Source of the DNA: Actinomycetes bacterium
GTDB taxonomy: Bacteria; Actinomycetota; Acidimicrobiia; Acidimicrobiales; Acidimicrobiaceae
Assembly: GCA_021786375.1 (NCBI GenBank)
Contig: JAJYNL010000044.1
Location: 1-64,000, forward strand
Reading direction: 5' to 3'
Length of the DNA stretch: 64,000 bases
The notes beneath the pieces are model-generated. The model worked only from the letters and a program-made list of their open reading frames with translations. It was not told the DNA's origin and searched no databases. Of this stretch, positions 25,385-33,384 are shown one piece after another; the first letter of the stretch is position 1, and each line of letters begins with the position of its first letter. The position numbers and the translations under genes are program-made.

Positions 25385-25685
25385 CCGTTCCTTGTCTTCG
25401 CCGCCCCTTGGAGCGGTTGGAGGTCCTTACACCACTTTCGAAGGCTCTGCGCAGGCACGCTTCGTGCCAGTGCCGGCGCCAGCCGGCGTCAAAATGGGGA
25501 ACCACCACGTAATGGCCCATGCCGGCGGGCACCTCCTGCCCACATCCCGGGCAGATATAGCTTTTGGAGGCCTGGAAGGGATGCACCTTGCGACAAAGTG
25601 CGGCTTGGTTGGTAGAGGGGTCGACGATCTCCCCCTCGCCTGGAAGAGGACCAAGCTGCGGTCGAGTACGATGCCCATCCGTCAA
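25347..25685 (-). CDS. Small actinobacterial zinc-finger protein (unnamed family)
   Basis: A 112-residue basic protein. Seen: VHPFQASKSYICPGCGQEVP followed by GHYVVVPHF and RRHWHEACLRRAF, a pattern I know from an unnamed actinobacterial family annotated as ATP/GTP-binding; the CPGCG plus His/Cys pairs suggest a zinc site. No function is established. TTG at 25685 follows GGAGAGGAGAAGG, a strong ribosome binding site. The tail (RSKGRRRQGTAKKRGRPT) is AT-hook-like and overlaps the 3' end of the PLP-enzyme gene on the other strand by 38 bases. Confidence 0.72.
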   Translation of the reverse strand: MTDGHRTRPQLGPLPGEGEIVDPSTNQAALCRKVHPFQASKSYICPGCGQEVPAGMGHYVVVPHFDAGWRRHWHEACLRRAFESGVRTSNRSKGRRRQGTAKKRGRPTSEPT

Positions 25686-25765
25686 GCCCTTCTCCTCTCC
25701 GCGAACAGGTGATCCTTTAGCCAGTCAACCCGGCAAGCCGCCGCGCGGCGGCTAGCGTATTTGCC

Positions 25766-26539
25766 ATGCAAACCCTACTTGTGTCCCGTCGGCACGACGC
25801 CGTGCTGGAGGTAACACTCAATCGCCCAGCCAAGAAAAACGCCATCAACTCCGAGATGTGGGCCGAGCTCGCGGAGGTTCTTCGCCATGCCCGGGACGAC
25901 CGCTCGGTCAGGGTGTTGGTGCTGGGCGGCGCCGGCGGCGCGTTTTGCTCCGGTGCCGACCTCTCGGATACCAACCTCGGAGGCGGCGACACGCTTTCAC
26001 GAATGCGCTCCATCAATGAGGTGGCTTTGCTTCTGCACCACCTGCCCAAGCCGACCATAGCCAAGGTATCGGGCATCGCGGCGGGCGCTGGATGCAACAT
26101 GGCCCTCGGTTGCGACATCATCATCGCCGGGGATTCCGCCCGATTCTCGGAGATCTTCGTCCGGCGCGGCCTCTCCGTCGACTTCGGCGGAAGCTTCCTG
26201 CTACCCCGGCTGATCGGAATGCACAAGGCCAAGGAACTGGCGTTCACCGGGGAGATAATCGATGCCGCCGGAGCCAAGGAGATCGGGCTGGTCAACCGAG
26301 TGGTGAGCGAGGATGAACTCGAAGGAGTCGTAGCCGAGCTGGCGGCGCGCCTCGCCGAGGGTGCGCCGATTGCCATCGGGCTCACCAAGGCGCTCCTCAA
26401 CGAGTCACTGGGCCGCTCCATGGAGGAGGCGCTGGAGGCCGAAGCGTTGAGCCAGACCATAAACGGAAAGACGACTGACACCCGGGAGGCGATCAGTGCG
26501 TTTTTGGAGAAGCGTGCCCCCTACTTTGCCGGGGAGTAG
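25766..26539 (+). CDS. Enoyl-CoA hydratase/isomerase family protein
   Basis: A 257-residue crotonase-fold enzyme acting on CoA thioesters. Seen: oxyanion-hole segments GAGGAFCSGADLSD and KVSGIAAGAGCNMALGCDII, and the later active-site region FVRRGLSVDFGGSFLLPRL. At the second catalytic Glu position of hydratases there is Asp (SVDFGG), as in PaaG-like isomerases, so isomerase or another activity is as likely as hydration. Pathway context is absent; the gene stands alone. Confidence 0.88.
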   Translation: MQTLLVSRRHDAVLEVTLNRPAKKNAINSEMWAELAEVLRHARDDRSVRVLVLGGAGGAFCSGADLSDTNLGGGDTLSRMRSINEVALLLHHLPKPTIAKVSGIAAGAGCNMALGCDIIIAGDSARFSEIFVRRGLSVDFGGSFLLPRLIGMHKAKELAFTGEIIDAAGAKEIGLVNRVVSEDELEGVVAELAARLAEGAPIAIGLTKALLNESLGRSMEEALEAEALSQTINGKTTDTREAISAFLEKRAPYFAGE

Positions 26540-26560
26540 TGAGAACCTAATTAAATGAAA

Positions 26561-26615
26561 TCTCCCTTCGAGCCAAAGTTGGGGGGGTGCAGGTCCAAAT
26601 CGGCTCGAAGGGAGA
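26561..26615. terminator. 14-bp inverted repeat between convergent genes
   Basis: Perfect 14-bp arms (26561-26574, 26602-26615) around a 27-base loop, between the stops of the enoyl-CoA hydratase gene and the minus-strand flavoprotein gene. There is no T-run on either side. A bidirectional transcription stop is likely; the long loop is unusual for an intrinsic terminator. Confidence 0.55.
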
Positions 26616-26657
26616 GTCTTCCCGGTAGTTACCCAAGGAAGCTTGCCAGCGTCGGTG

Positions 26658-28328
26658 CTATTGCATCGGCGCCGTGTTCTTTACCAGCGTGGCGATGATC
26701 GCTCGTGCCGCTTCGCGGCCATGTGCCATCGCCTCCACGACGGTGGACGGGCCGATCAGGGCGTCGCCCACGGTGTAGAAGTTGGAGTAGGTGGGTTCGG
26801 CCGCCTTGTGGGTCAGCTCATCGCGGGCAATCGAGAGGTTGCCGATGGCTCCCTCGTCGACTCCGTTGAAGATGCCCGAAGCCACCCAAATGCGGTCGAT
26901 AAGTGCCGGCGGAGTGTAGCGGACGGGGGCCTTGGGAGCCTCGGCCGGAAACTCGCCGGTGAGGCGATAGCCAAGGGCGAGGATAACCATGTCGGCGTAG
27001 ACGACCTCCTCCGTCCCGGGGATGACCTCGGGGAGCTTGGAGGCATCCTCGTGCTTGGTACGGATAAGGGTGACCTTGTTGCCTTCCAGAGTGGTGGCGG
27101 TGGTCAGGAACCTGACCTGCACGCCCTCTTCGCGGGCCTCGGCCAGCTCGTCACGGCGCACCTTGCCGAAGCGCTCGGCGACCCACTCAACACAGAGGGG
27201 CTTGGCGCCGAAGCGAATTGCCATGCGCCCGACGTCCATTGCCGTGTTGCCGGCACCGATGACCAGGATCGACTTGCCTTCCAACTCCGGCAGGTCGCGC
27301 ATTTCGTTGAGCGCCTCGCCGGCCTTGGAGAGGAACTCCATCGCGTCGCTGACGATTGGGCTGTCAATGCCCTTGACGGGCGGGCGGATCGGGGAGCCGG
27401 CTCCGTGAGCAAGGATCACAGCACTATTTGCCAGCCCGAGCTCGCGCAGTTCAGCCTCCTCGACGCGATGCGAGGTGACCAACTCGACACCGAGACTTTG
27501 CAGGGTCTCCCACTGCTCGGAAACCTTCGCGATTGGCAGCGTGAACTCCGGTATGCCGTGGTTGAGAAGCCCACCTGGCGTCTCGGCGGCCTCGAAGACG
27601 GTGACCTTCATGCCGGCCGCCGCCAGTTCCCAGCTCGCTCCCAAGGCGGCCGGGCCTGAGCCGACGATGGCAACGCTGGATCCTGCCGGAGCGGTGGCGG
27701 GGAGGTGTGGCCGGGAGTGGTCGAAGACGTAGCGCTCAACCAGTCCGATGGCCAAGGGCTCTGCACCGGCGAGGTTCCAGGAGCATGCACCTTCGCACTG
27801 GGCGGACTGGTTGCAAACCCTCGAGCAGATCGAGCCGATATGGCTGGTGCGCTCGAAGGCGGTGCGTGCGGCGTCGATATCGCCCGCTACGACGGACCGC
27901 ATCATTGAGGGGATGTCGTTGTGCGCGGGGCATCCGCGAACGCATGTCGGATCGGGGCACTGCAGGCAGCGTGCCGCCTCGGCCATGGCCTCTTCGAGAG
28001 TCTCGAAGCCTTGCCTCGTCTCCTCCCAAGGCTGCAGCGCAGGAATGGAGAAGTGCGCGATGCCGTGCCGGTGGCTTGCTTCCACCTCGGGTTCGCCGTG
28101 CACCTTTATGGCGCTGAACGGGCAGGTGCGCTCGCATTGGCCGCAGGCCACGCAGAGGGAGTCATCGACTGTGACGATCCAGTTGAGCTCGTCGAAGCCG
28201 ATGGCGGCGGTTGGGCAGCGCACGTAGCACTCCTGGCATCCGGCGCAGCGGTCGGTCAGAACTTCGACGCTGTGCTTGGGAAGGGCGCCCGAATCTGCGA
28301 GGCGCGAAGATTGCTGTGTGAGAGTCAT
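26658..28328 (-). CDS. Ferredoxin-GltD-like NAD(P)H oxidoreductase
   Basis: A 556-residue iron-sulfur flavoprotein. N-terminal 2[4Fe-4S] ferredoxin domain: RCAGCQECYVRCP (about 27-39) and LCVACGQCERTCP (about 58-70). Then a GltD-type domain with its own cysteines (CLQCPDPTCVRGCP, ICSRVCNQSAQC), FAD site VAIVGSGPAALGASWELA, NAD(P) site ILVIGAGNTAMDVGRMA and the C-terminal FAD helix YTVGDALIGPSTVVEAMA. It resembles the small subunit of glutamate synthase but no large subunit is nearby, so it likely moves electrons between NAD(P)H and another partner. ATG at 28328 follows TAGGAGG. It lies 12 bases after the polyferredoxin gene, so it is co-transcribed. Confidence 0.85.
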   Translation of the reverse strand: MTLTQQSSRLADSGALPKHSVEVLTDRCAGCQECYVRCPTAAIGFDELNWIVTVDDSLCVACGQCERTCPFSAIKVHGEPEVEASHRHGIAHFSIPALQPWEETRQGFETLEEAMAEAARCLQCPDPTCVRGCPAHNDIPSMMRSVVAGDIDAARTAFERTSHIGSICSRVCNQSAQCEGACSWNLAGAEPLAIGLVERYVFDHSRPHLPATAPAGSSVAIVGSGPAALGASWELAAAGMKVTVFEAAETPGGLLNHGIPEFTLPIAKVSEQWETLQSLGVELVTSHRVEEAELRELGLANSAVILAHGAGSPIRPPVKGIDSPIVSDAMEFLSKAGEALNEMRDLPELEGKSILVIGAGNTAMDVGRMAIRFGAKPLCVEWVAERFGKVRRDELAEAREEGVQVRFLTTATTLEGNKVTLIRTKHEDASKLPEVIPGTEEVVYADMVILALGYRLTGEFPAEAPKAPVRYTPPALIDRIWVASGIFNGVDEGAIGNLSIARDELTHKAAEPTYSNFYTVGDALIGPSTVVEAMAHGREAARAIIATLVKNTAPMQ

Positions 28329-28342
28329 CTTTCCTATGCCTC

Positions 28343-29884
28343 CTAGTTAGCCGCGGCCATGGGGATGTAGAGGAGGGCAAGGGCTATGCCCATGACCAGG
28401 ATGGTGGCCACGAAGTAGAGCCGAGGAGCTATGGAGCGGGGCTTGGCCAGCACCAGGTCCGTCTTGGAGATCTTGAGCGAGGCGTAGATCGAACCGACGA
28501 CGCCCAGCAACATCACGGCCACCTGGACCGCGATAATGCGCGGGTCGGGCAGGATCCGGAAGTTGTAGAGGGAGGTAACGGAGACTCCGAAGGGGTGAGC
28601 CACCGCCGGGACGATCCTGGTTGCGTGCTTGAAGAACTTCGGCAGCTGGCGAGCGAAGTAGTCAGCGCCGACGATGGGGATCATCGCGTACATTCCAGCG
28701 ACGAACCAGTTGCGGAACTCACTGCGCCGCGTCATGAAGTTGCCGGTGGTCTTGGCGATGGTGCCCTTGGAGAAGAGCTTCCCGCCGATCTTGAAGACCA
28801 GGGCCGGGACGAAGGCGAAGAGGGCGATGAAGCCGAAATAGTCGATCGGGTTCGGGTACTGCGGCCACCCGGTGTGAGTGTTCAGCCAGGTGTCCAGGGG
28901 CCCGTAGAAGCTGAGAGCGTTGACCTGCTGGAAGGCCACCAGGCCGAGCAGGATCGCTGCAACCACCGCGACGTCCATCCGCTTGCGGCTGGGGGCGACG
29001 ACGGAGGTGAGGGGCTTCTGCACGTAGAGGCCGACGTTGTTGGTGGGGCAGGCCTTGTAGCACTCGCTGCAAAGGCCGCAGTAGAGGTTCGAATCAGCGC
29101 TGCCGGGCCAGGTGTACCAGGGGCAGCCGTAGCCTTCCTCGCCACCACGCATGCACGACTTGGTCTCGCATGCCTGGCAGGCGTCGCGGTCCTTGGTGCG
29201 GAAGCCGGCGAAAGATCCGACTGCTCCTACGGTGCCGATCAGCGAGCTGAGCGGGCAGAGGTAGCGGCAGAAAGTGCGGCGCTCGAAGAGCAGGAAGACG
29301 ATAGTGGCCGAGAGCACGATTCCGATGACCATGAAGGAGGTATCATGCGGAGTGCCCGGGCCGGCGATATTGAAGAACTCCTCGATGTAGGTGAGAAGCA
29401 CGAAGGTGCCCACGGAAGAGATGAGGCCCAGACGCGCCAGGCGGTCGGGGTACTTCAGCCCGAGGCCAAGGGCCTTCTGGGTCCTCTTAAAGAAGGTCTT
29501 GCGCTGGATCCACTCCGCGAAGCCTCCGAAGGGGCACATTGAGCACCAGGCGCGTCCGACGACCACCATTAGGACGAAGACCACGCAGAACCAGATGTAC
29601 CAGGTGATCGCGGTCGCGAAGTTCAGGCCGGGAGTTACCGTGCCGAGCAGGCCGGTGAAAATTACCAGCCAGAAGACGATCTGGTTGGGGACGATGAGGA
29701 CGAACTGCAGCCAACGCTTCTTGAGAAGCTTGCCGACTAGCGGGATCCTGGAGAGGTCCAGCTTGGGGTCGGTCTTGGCGAAGTGTCCGACGGTATTAGT
29801 TGGCGCTTTGGTGCGCAGATGGACGGCGACCGCAATGGGATCGGGCGCCTTGGCCTTTTGTTTGGGATCCGTGACGAAGGTCAT
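28343..29884 (-). CDS. NosR/NapH-like membrane polyferredoxin
   Basis: A 513-residue membrane protein with about nine hydrophobic segments. Two CxxxCP loops (WCSMCPFGG, CRYLCPLSS) mark the NapH/NosR/CcoG group. They are followed by an unusual cysteine-rich stretch (CQACETKSC, YGCPWY, YCGLCSECYKACP) likely holding [4Fe-4S] clusters. The C-terminal third carries four more membrane helices. Such proteins pass electrons between quinones and soluble iron-sulfur partners; the partner here is probably the downstream flavoprotein. The ATG at 29884 (AGGA upstream) is preferred over GTG 29920 or ATG 29908. Its physiological acceptor is unknown. Confidence 0.8.
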   Translation of the reverse strand: MTFVTDPKQKAKAPDPIAVAVHLRTKAPTNTVGHFAKTDPKLDLSRIPLVGKLLKKRWLQFVLIVPNQIVFWLVIFTGLLGTVTPGLNFATAITWYIWFCVVFVLMVVVGRAWCSMCPFGGFAEWIQRKTFFKRTQKALGLGLKYPDRLARLGLISSVGTFVLLTYIEEFFNIAGPGTPHDTSFMVIGIVLSATIVFLLFERRTFCRYLCPLSSLIGTVGAVGSFAGFRTKDRDACQACETKSCMRGGEEGYGCPWYTWPGSADSNLYCGLCSECYKACPTNNVGLYVQKPLTSVVAPSRKRMDVAVVAAILLGLVAFQQVNALSFYGPLDTWLNTHTGWPQYPNPIDYFGFIALFAFVPALVFKIGGKLFSKGTIAKTTGNFMTRRSEFRNWFVAGMYAMIPIVGADYFARQLPKFFKHATRIVPAVAHPFGVSVTSLYNFRILPDPRIIAVQVAVMLLGVVGSIYASLKISKTDLVLAKPRSIAPRLYFVATILVMGIALALLYIPMAAAN

Positions 29885-29910
29885 GGTCCTGCACCCCCTG
29901 TTTTTCATTA

Positions 29911-29938
29911 GAACGTTCACTGACGTACTAAACGTTCA
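29911..29938. promoter_or_regulatory. Candidate operator repeats in divergent promoter region
   Basis: The octamer AACGTTCA occurs twice (29912-29919, 29931-29938), 19 bases apart, within the 112-base gap between the polyferredoxin gene and the Rrf2 gene; AACGTT recurs at 30000-30005 at the Rrf2 start. The spacing, about two helical turns, would suit a dimeric regulator. Binding by the Rrf2 protein is inferred. Confidence 0.4.
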
Positions 29939-29996
29939 TTTGATCACTCTAAGTTGGGAGTGTCAAATCGGCACGCCCGATTTTTTAGGAGGGTGG

Positions 29997-30485
29997 ATGA
30001 ACGTTACGCTTTCCCGCCGCGGTGATTACGTCGTGCGTGCGGCCATTTGCCTTTCACGTGCCTTCCAGGAAGGAAAGGGCTGCAAGATCAGGGAAGTCGC
30101 GGACCAGGCGGCGATCCCGGCAAGCTTCGCTCCACAGGTCATGGCAGATCTTGTCCGCTCCGGCCTCGCTACTTCGCGCGCGGGGCGCAATGGAGGTTAC
30201 AGGCTCGCACGGGATCCGGCCGATATTTCCGTACTCGAGGTCATCGAGGCCGGCGAGGGCGAAATCCATTCGGACCTATGCGCCATGGGAGAGGGCCCCT
30301 GCTATTGGGAGAACGTCTGCCCGCTTCACGAATCGTGGCGCGAGGCGCTGCATAGTTTCCGCAAGGGCCTGTCCGGGTCCACCTTGGCGAGCCTCGCCCA
30401 AAGGGACCGTGAGCTCGAGGCCGGGCTCATCGAGGCTCCGGCGGACAGCCACAGGCACGCCCACGCGAGCAACGGCAAGTACTGA
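29997..30485 (+). CDS. Rrf2-family iron-sulfur transcription regulator
   Basis: A 162-residue winged-helix regulator. Seen: LSRRGDYVVRAAICLSRAF, IREVADQAAIPASF (recognition helix region), LATSRAGRNGGYRLARDP (wing) and three cysteines in DLCAMGEGPCYWENVCPLH (C-x6-C-x5-C), close to the cluster ligands of NsrR and IscR. It probably senses nitric oxide, iron-sulfur status or redox through a cluster. It is transcribed away from the polyferredoxin/flavoprotein operon, which it likely controls. ATG at 29997 follows AGGAGGG. Confidence 0.88.
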   Translation: MNVTLSRRGDYVVRAAICLSRAFQEGKGCKIREVADQAAIPASFAPQVMADLVRSGLATSRAGRNGGYRLARDPADISVLEVIEAGEGEIHSDLCAMGEGPCYWENVCPLHESWREALHSFRKGLSGSTLASLAQRDRELEAGLIEAPADSHRHAHASNGKY

Positions 30486-30587
30486 GCGGGCAAGAAGGGC
30501 GAAAACCGCGGTGGCCGGTACTTCTGCGCCGCTCGTGGCCGTAGTCTGTTGGTGGCCGGATTTACCCCTAGGAGAGGATGGTCAGAA

Positions 30588-31073
30588 GTGGCCTTCGAAG
30601 TCGTCATCGAAATACCCAAGGGCTCGCGCATTAAGTACGAGATAGACCACGAGACCAACGCTGTGTGGCTCGACCGTGTTCTCTTCACTCCCATGGCCTA
30701 CCCGCTCAACTACGGCTACATCGAGGACACCCTGGGCGAGGACGGCGATCCGCTGGATGCGCTGTTGATCCTCGAGCATGAACTCGTGCCTGGATGCCAC
30801 GTCAAGGCGCGGACGGTGGGAAGTTTCGTCATGTCCGACGAGAAGGGCCGTGATGTGAAGCTTCTTTGCGTGATCGACGGCGATCCGCGTTTCGAGAGCT
30901 TCCAGGACGTGGATGACGTGGCCGACTCGCTCAAGGACGAGATTTCGCATTTCTTCGCCCATTACAAGGATCTCGAGCCCAAGAAATTCGCCAACGTGGA
31001 GGGATTCGCCGACAAGGCGAATGCCGACGGGGAGCTTGCTGCGGCCGTCGAGCGCTTCGGCGGCGGCCACTAA
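30588..31073 (+). CDS. ppa: Inorganic pyrophosphatase (family I)
   Basis: A 161-residue soluble enzyme hydrolysing pyrophosphate to phosphate, pulling biosynthetic reactions forward. Seen: EIPKGSRIKYEIDHETN, the signature DGDPLDALLI with metal-binding Asp residues, YPLNYGYIEDTLG, and FFAHYKDLEPKKF near the end. GTG at 30588 starts at the conserved strand (AFEVVIEIPKG); upstream in-frame residues are not conserved. Confidence 0.95.
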   Translation: MAFEVVIEIPKGSRIKYEIDHETNAVWLDRVLFTPMAYPLNYGYIEDTLGEDGDPLDALLILEHELVPGCHVKARTVGSFVMSDEKGRDVKLLCVIDGDPRFESFQDVDDVADSLKDEISHFFAHYKDLEPKKFANVEGFADKANADGELAAAVERFGGGH

Positions 31074-31360
31074 ACCCGAATTCGCGCGAGCCGTCCGGGA
31101 CAACTTCGGTCCGGGGTGCAGATCCTGATGGACCGGCCTTGACCGGCCGATGGTCGTTCTGCGGAGCCGATGCCGACCACCAGGTCATCACCAGCACGGG
31201 GCGCTTGATCGGTGTGTTGTTGCCCACCTCGGATGCGCAAGGATCTATGGTGTGGGACGGTGCCAAGAACCCGCGGAGTACCGAGTCAGCCGGTGGCCAT
31301 GGTTATGACTTGCCGCGTTCGACGGGCACGTAAGGAACCCCTCGGGCAGGAATGACTTCG
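31074..31360. other. Interval without recognisable gene
   Basis: Nearly 290 bases between ppa and the TnpB relic. Frames are open in several phases but none shows a family motif or a ribosome binding site. Confidence 0.4.
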
Positions 31361-31382
31361 TCTCCCACCTGAAGGAGGGAGA
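31361..31382. repeat. IS-end-like hairpin beside TnpB relic
   Basis: Nine-base arms with one mismatch (31361-31369, 31374-31382) around TGAA, just downstream of the minus-strand TnpB relic, where the right end of an IS605/IS1341-type element would be. Its sequence is close to the core of the hairpin at 306-343. Confidence 0.5.
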
Positions 31383-31404
31383 ATCGCCACTGAGTGCCGC
31401 TTCA

Positions 31405-32060
31405 TGCGTTATCCCTTGGGTGGGCTCCTGCTTCACGGGGCCCACCTGGATCGCTCAAGGTCTTACGTCCACTTCACGGGCGATCAAGCTCTCGGCACGT
31501 GCTACCGCGATGACGTTGAGGCTTGCGCATCATGGTCCCGCCCGTGGATCGCCCCTAGAGTCCAGGTGCGCTCTGACAGGGGCTTTGGCCCGTCCGGGAC
31601 ACCACAGGCCGAGTACTTCGGCTGGTGGGCACGAACCCGCCGATGCGATGGAACTCCCGGCAATCGAGTTTGGCCTGATACTCCGACACCGGCAAGAAGG
31701 GTCTCCACACGGCTTCATGGGCGGAGTTTGCCGGCTCCGTCCGCGCCGGGCCCTCCACACACAGGTCTTCCGCTGGACCACTTGGTTCTCGCGGACGATG
31801 GCGGTGGATACCTCGTGGCCGAAGTCCCGGCCGCATCGGCAGCTTTGGCGTGCGCACTTGCCTCCTTGGCCCTTGCCTCATCCCGCTCTCGGACCCCTGC
31901 TTCGCAGATGGGGCCATCAGGCAGCCGGCAGCACTGGCGTGCCCGAAGAATGGATTTCCCCGATTCACACCGGAGGTTCCGGCCGAGCTGCTAACAGTGG
32001 CGCTGCGGCAACAGGGACGGAGGCGGAAGGCGACGTGGTCTTTGGCAGTGCGCCGCAATA
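31405..32060 (-). pseudogene. tnpB: TnpB relic
   Basis: The minus strand carries a decayed TnpB in at least two frames. Readable: PAEDLCVEGPARTEPANSAH (RuvC-II Glu region), FLPVSEYQAKLDCREFHRIG, then after a frame change SACGVPDGPKPLSERTW, GAIHGRDHDAQAS (RuvC-III region, with HGRD where HDRD is usual) and the tail PVKQEPTQGITHEAA. Most zinc-ribbon cysteines are lost, and the N-terminus is missing or unreadable. No TnpA accompanies it, so this is a lone IS1341-type copy or a half element. Confidence 0.75.
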
Positions 32061-32192
32061 TGTCTTCACGAACCCCCGCATCCGGGCGGCCACGTTCAGG
32101 TAACTCAAGGGCTTACCCGATTGTGACGAAATAGTTGATTAGGACCCGCCCGACATCAGGCGAGAGGTCCAGCTTACGCGTCATCGAGGGGG

Positions 32193-33371
32193 GTGGCCGT
32201 GACCCAGGAACTGGTTACGACGGCCGAGATAATGGGGACCGGCTATAGCGAGCATCCGGACCCGGTCCTGGCGGCGGGGGAGTGCGTGCGTGCTGCCCTT
32301 GGTGGCCGAATCCCCAGCGAGGAAGATCTTGTTTTCGTCTTCCCGACCATCGATTACGAGCCTCATGCGTTCCTCGAAGCCGCAGAACGCCACGCCCACC
32401 CGGCACGAGTAGTGGGATGCACGTCTTTTGCCGGCTTCACTCGAGACAAGCAGGTTGCCAGGGGCTGCGTAGCCACTTACTTGCCGGCTAATGGCTGCTC
32501 ATTTGGGGTGGCGGCCGTGGATCCGCTCGGCGACGACATGTTCGGTGCCGCCAAGAGGGTAGCCGAAGTTGCCATCGAGCGTGGTGGAGAGGTCCATCCT
32601 CACTCGGTGCTGCTCGTGTTGTCAGACGGACTCGCCGGCGATCAACGGGAAATTGTGCGAGGCACCTACGCCGTCACCGGGGCAAAAGTGCCGCTCGTTG
32701 GCGGCGCAGCGGGAGAGAACCTGACCCTGCGCGGCACCTACCAGTTCGCTGAAGGCCGAGTGATGACCAACGGTGTTGTCGCAGTGTGGATCAACACTCC
32801 ATATCGTCTCGGCGTGGGCGTGCGGCACGGATGGCGCCCGTTGGGCCGCCCGCAGATCGTCACACGGGCTAGCCGCAACATTGTGTACGAACTCGATGGG
32901 CGCCCCGCGGTCGAAGCCTATTTCGAGGTACGCGGGGCGGAACTGCTCAACCATGAAAGCATCGGCGGTCAAGTTATGAACCATCCTTTCGGGGTGGTCG
33001 CCGACTCGGGCCGCTACGAGATCCGCCACATCATGAACCGCGTCGAGGACGGCTTGGTGCTCTTCGGCTATGTCGGCGAGGGCGCGGTTGTCCGCGTAAT
33101 GGCGAGCGACTGCGACGACTTACTGGGTGCCGCTGCCTTGGCAGCCGGCGACGCTCTCGCCCAGTTGGAGACAGCGCCACGCGGTGCTCTCGTATTTAGC
33201 TGCACGGCGCGCGTGCCATTACTAGGGGATCGCCTTCCGAGTGAGATCGCGGCGGTCTCTGATGGTCTGGGCGGGTGCCCGGCCGGGGGGTTTTTCACCC
33301 TCGGCGAGTTCGCCCGGGTGACCGGGACAACTGGGTTTCACAACGCAACCGTCGTAGTACTTGCCTTCTGA
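32193..33371 (+). CDS. FIST-domain sensor protein
   Basis: A 392-residue protein with FIST N-terminal (about 25-215; VVGCTSFAGFTRD, VLLVLSDGLAGDQ, VPLVGGAAGENL) and FIST_C (about 220-380; AVEAYFEVRGAEL, LLGDRLPSEIAAVSDGLGG) domains. FIST proteins are predicted ligand sensors, perhaps for amino acids, usually tied to signalling proteins. No membrane or signal segment is seen, so it is cytoplasmic. GTG at 32193 follows GAGGGG; GTG 32199 is an alternative. It lies 13 bases before the GGDEF-EAL gene and is almost certainly co-transcribed. Confidence 0.88.
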   Translation: MAVTQELVTTAEIMGTGYSEHPDPVLAAGECVRAALGGRIPSEEDLVFVFPTIDYEPHAFLEAAERHAHPARVVGCTSFAGFTRDKQVARGCVATYLPANGCSFGVAAVDPLGDDMFGAAKRVAEVAIERGGEVHPHSVLLVLSDGLAGDQREIVRGTYAVTGAKVPLVGGAAGENLTLRGTYQFAEGRVMTNGVVAVWINTPYRLGVGVRHGWRPLGRPQIVTRASRNIVYELDGRPAVEAYFEVRGAELLNHESIGGQVMNHPFGVVADSGRYEIRHIMNRVEDGLVLFGYVGEGAVVRVMASDCDDLLGAAALAAGDALAQLETAPRGALVFSCTARVPLLGDRLPSEIAAVSDGLGGCPAGGFFTLGEFARVTGTTGFHNATVVVLAF

Positions 33372-33384
33372 CACAGGGTGATCG

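Noticed and set aside
28595-29542. Plus-strand frame inside the polyferredoxin gene
   Set aside because: The minus-strand protein has clear helices and CxxxCP motifs; the plus-strand product is low-complexity.
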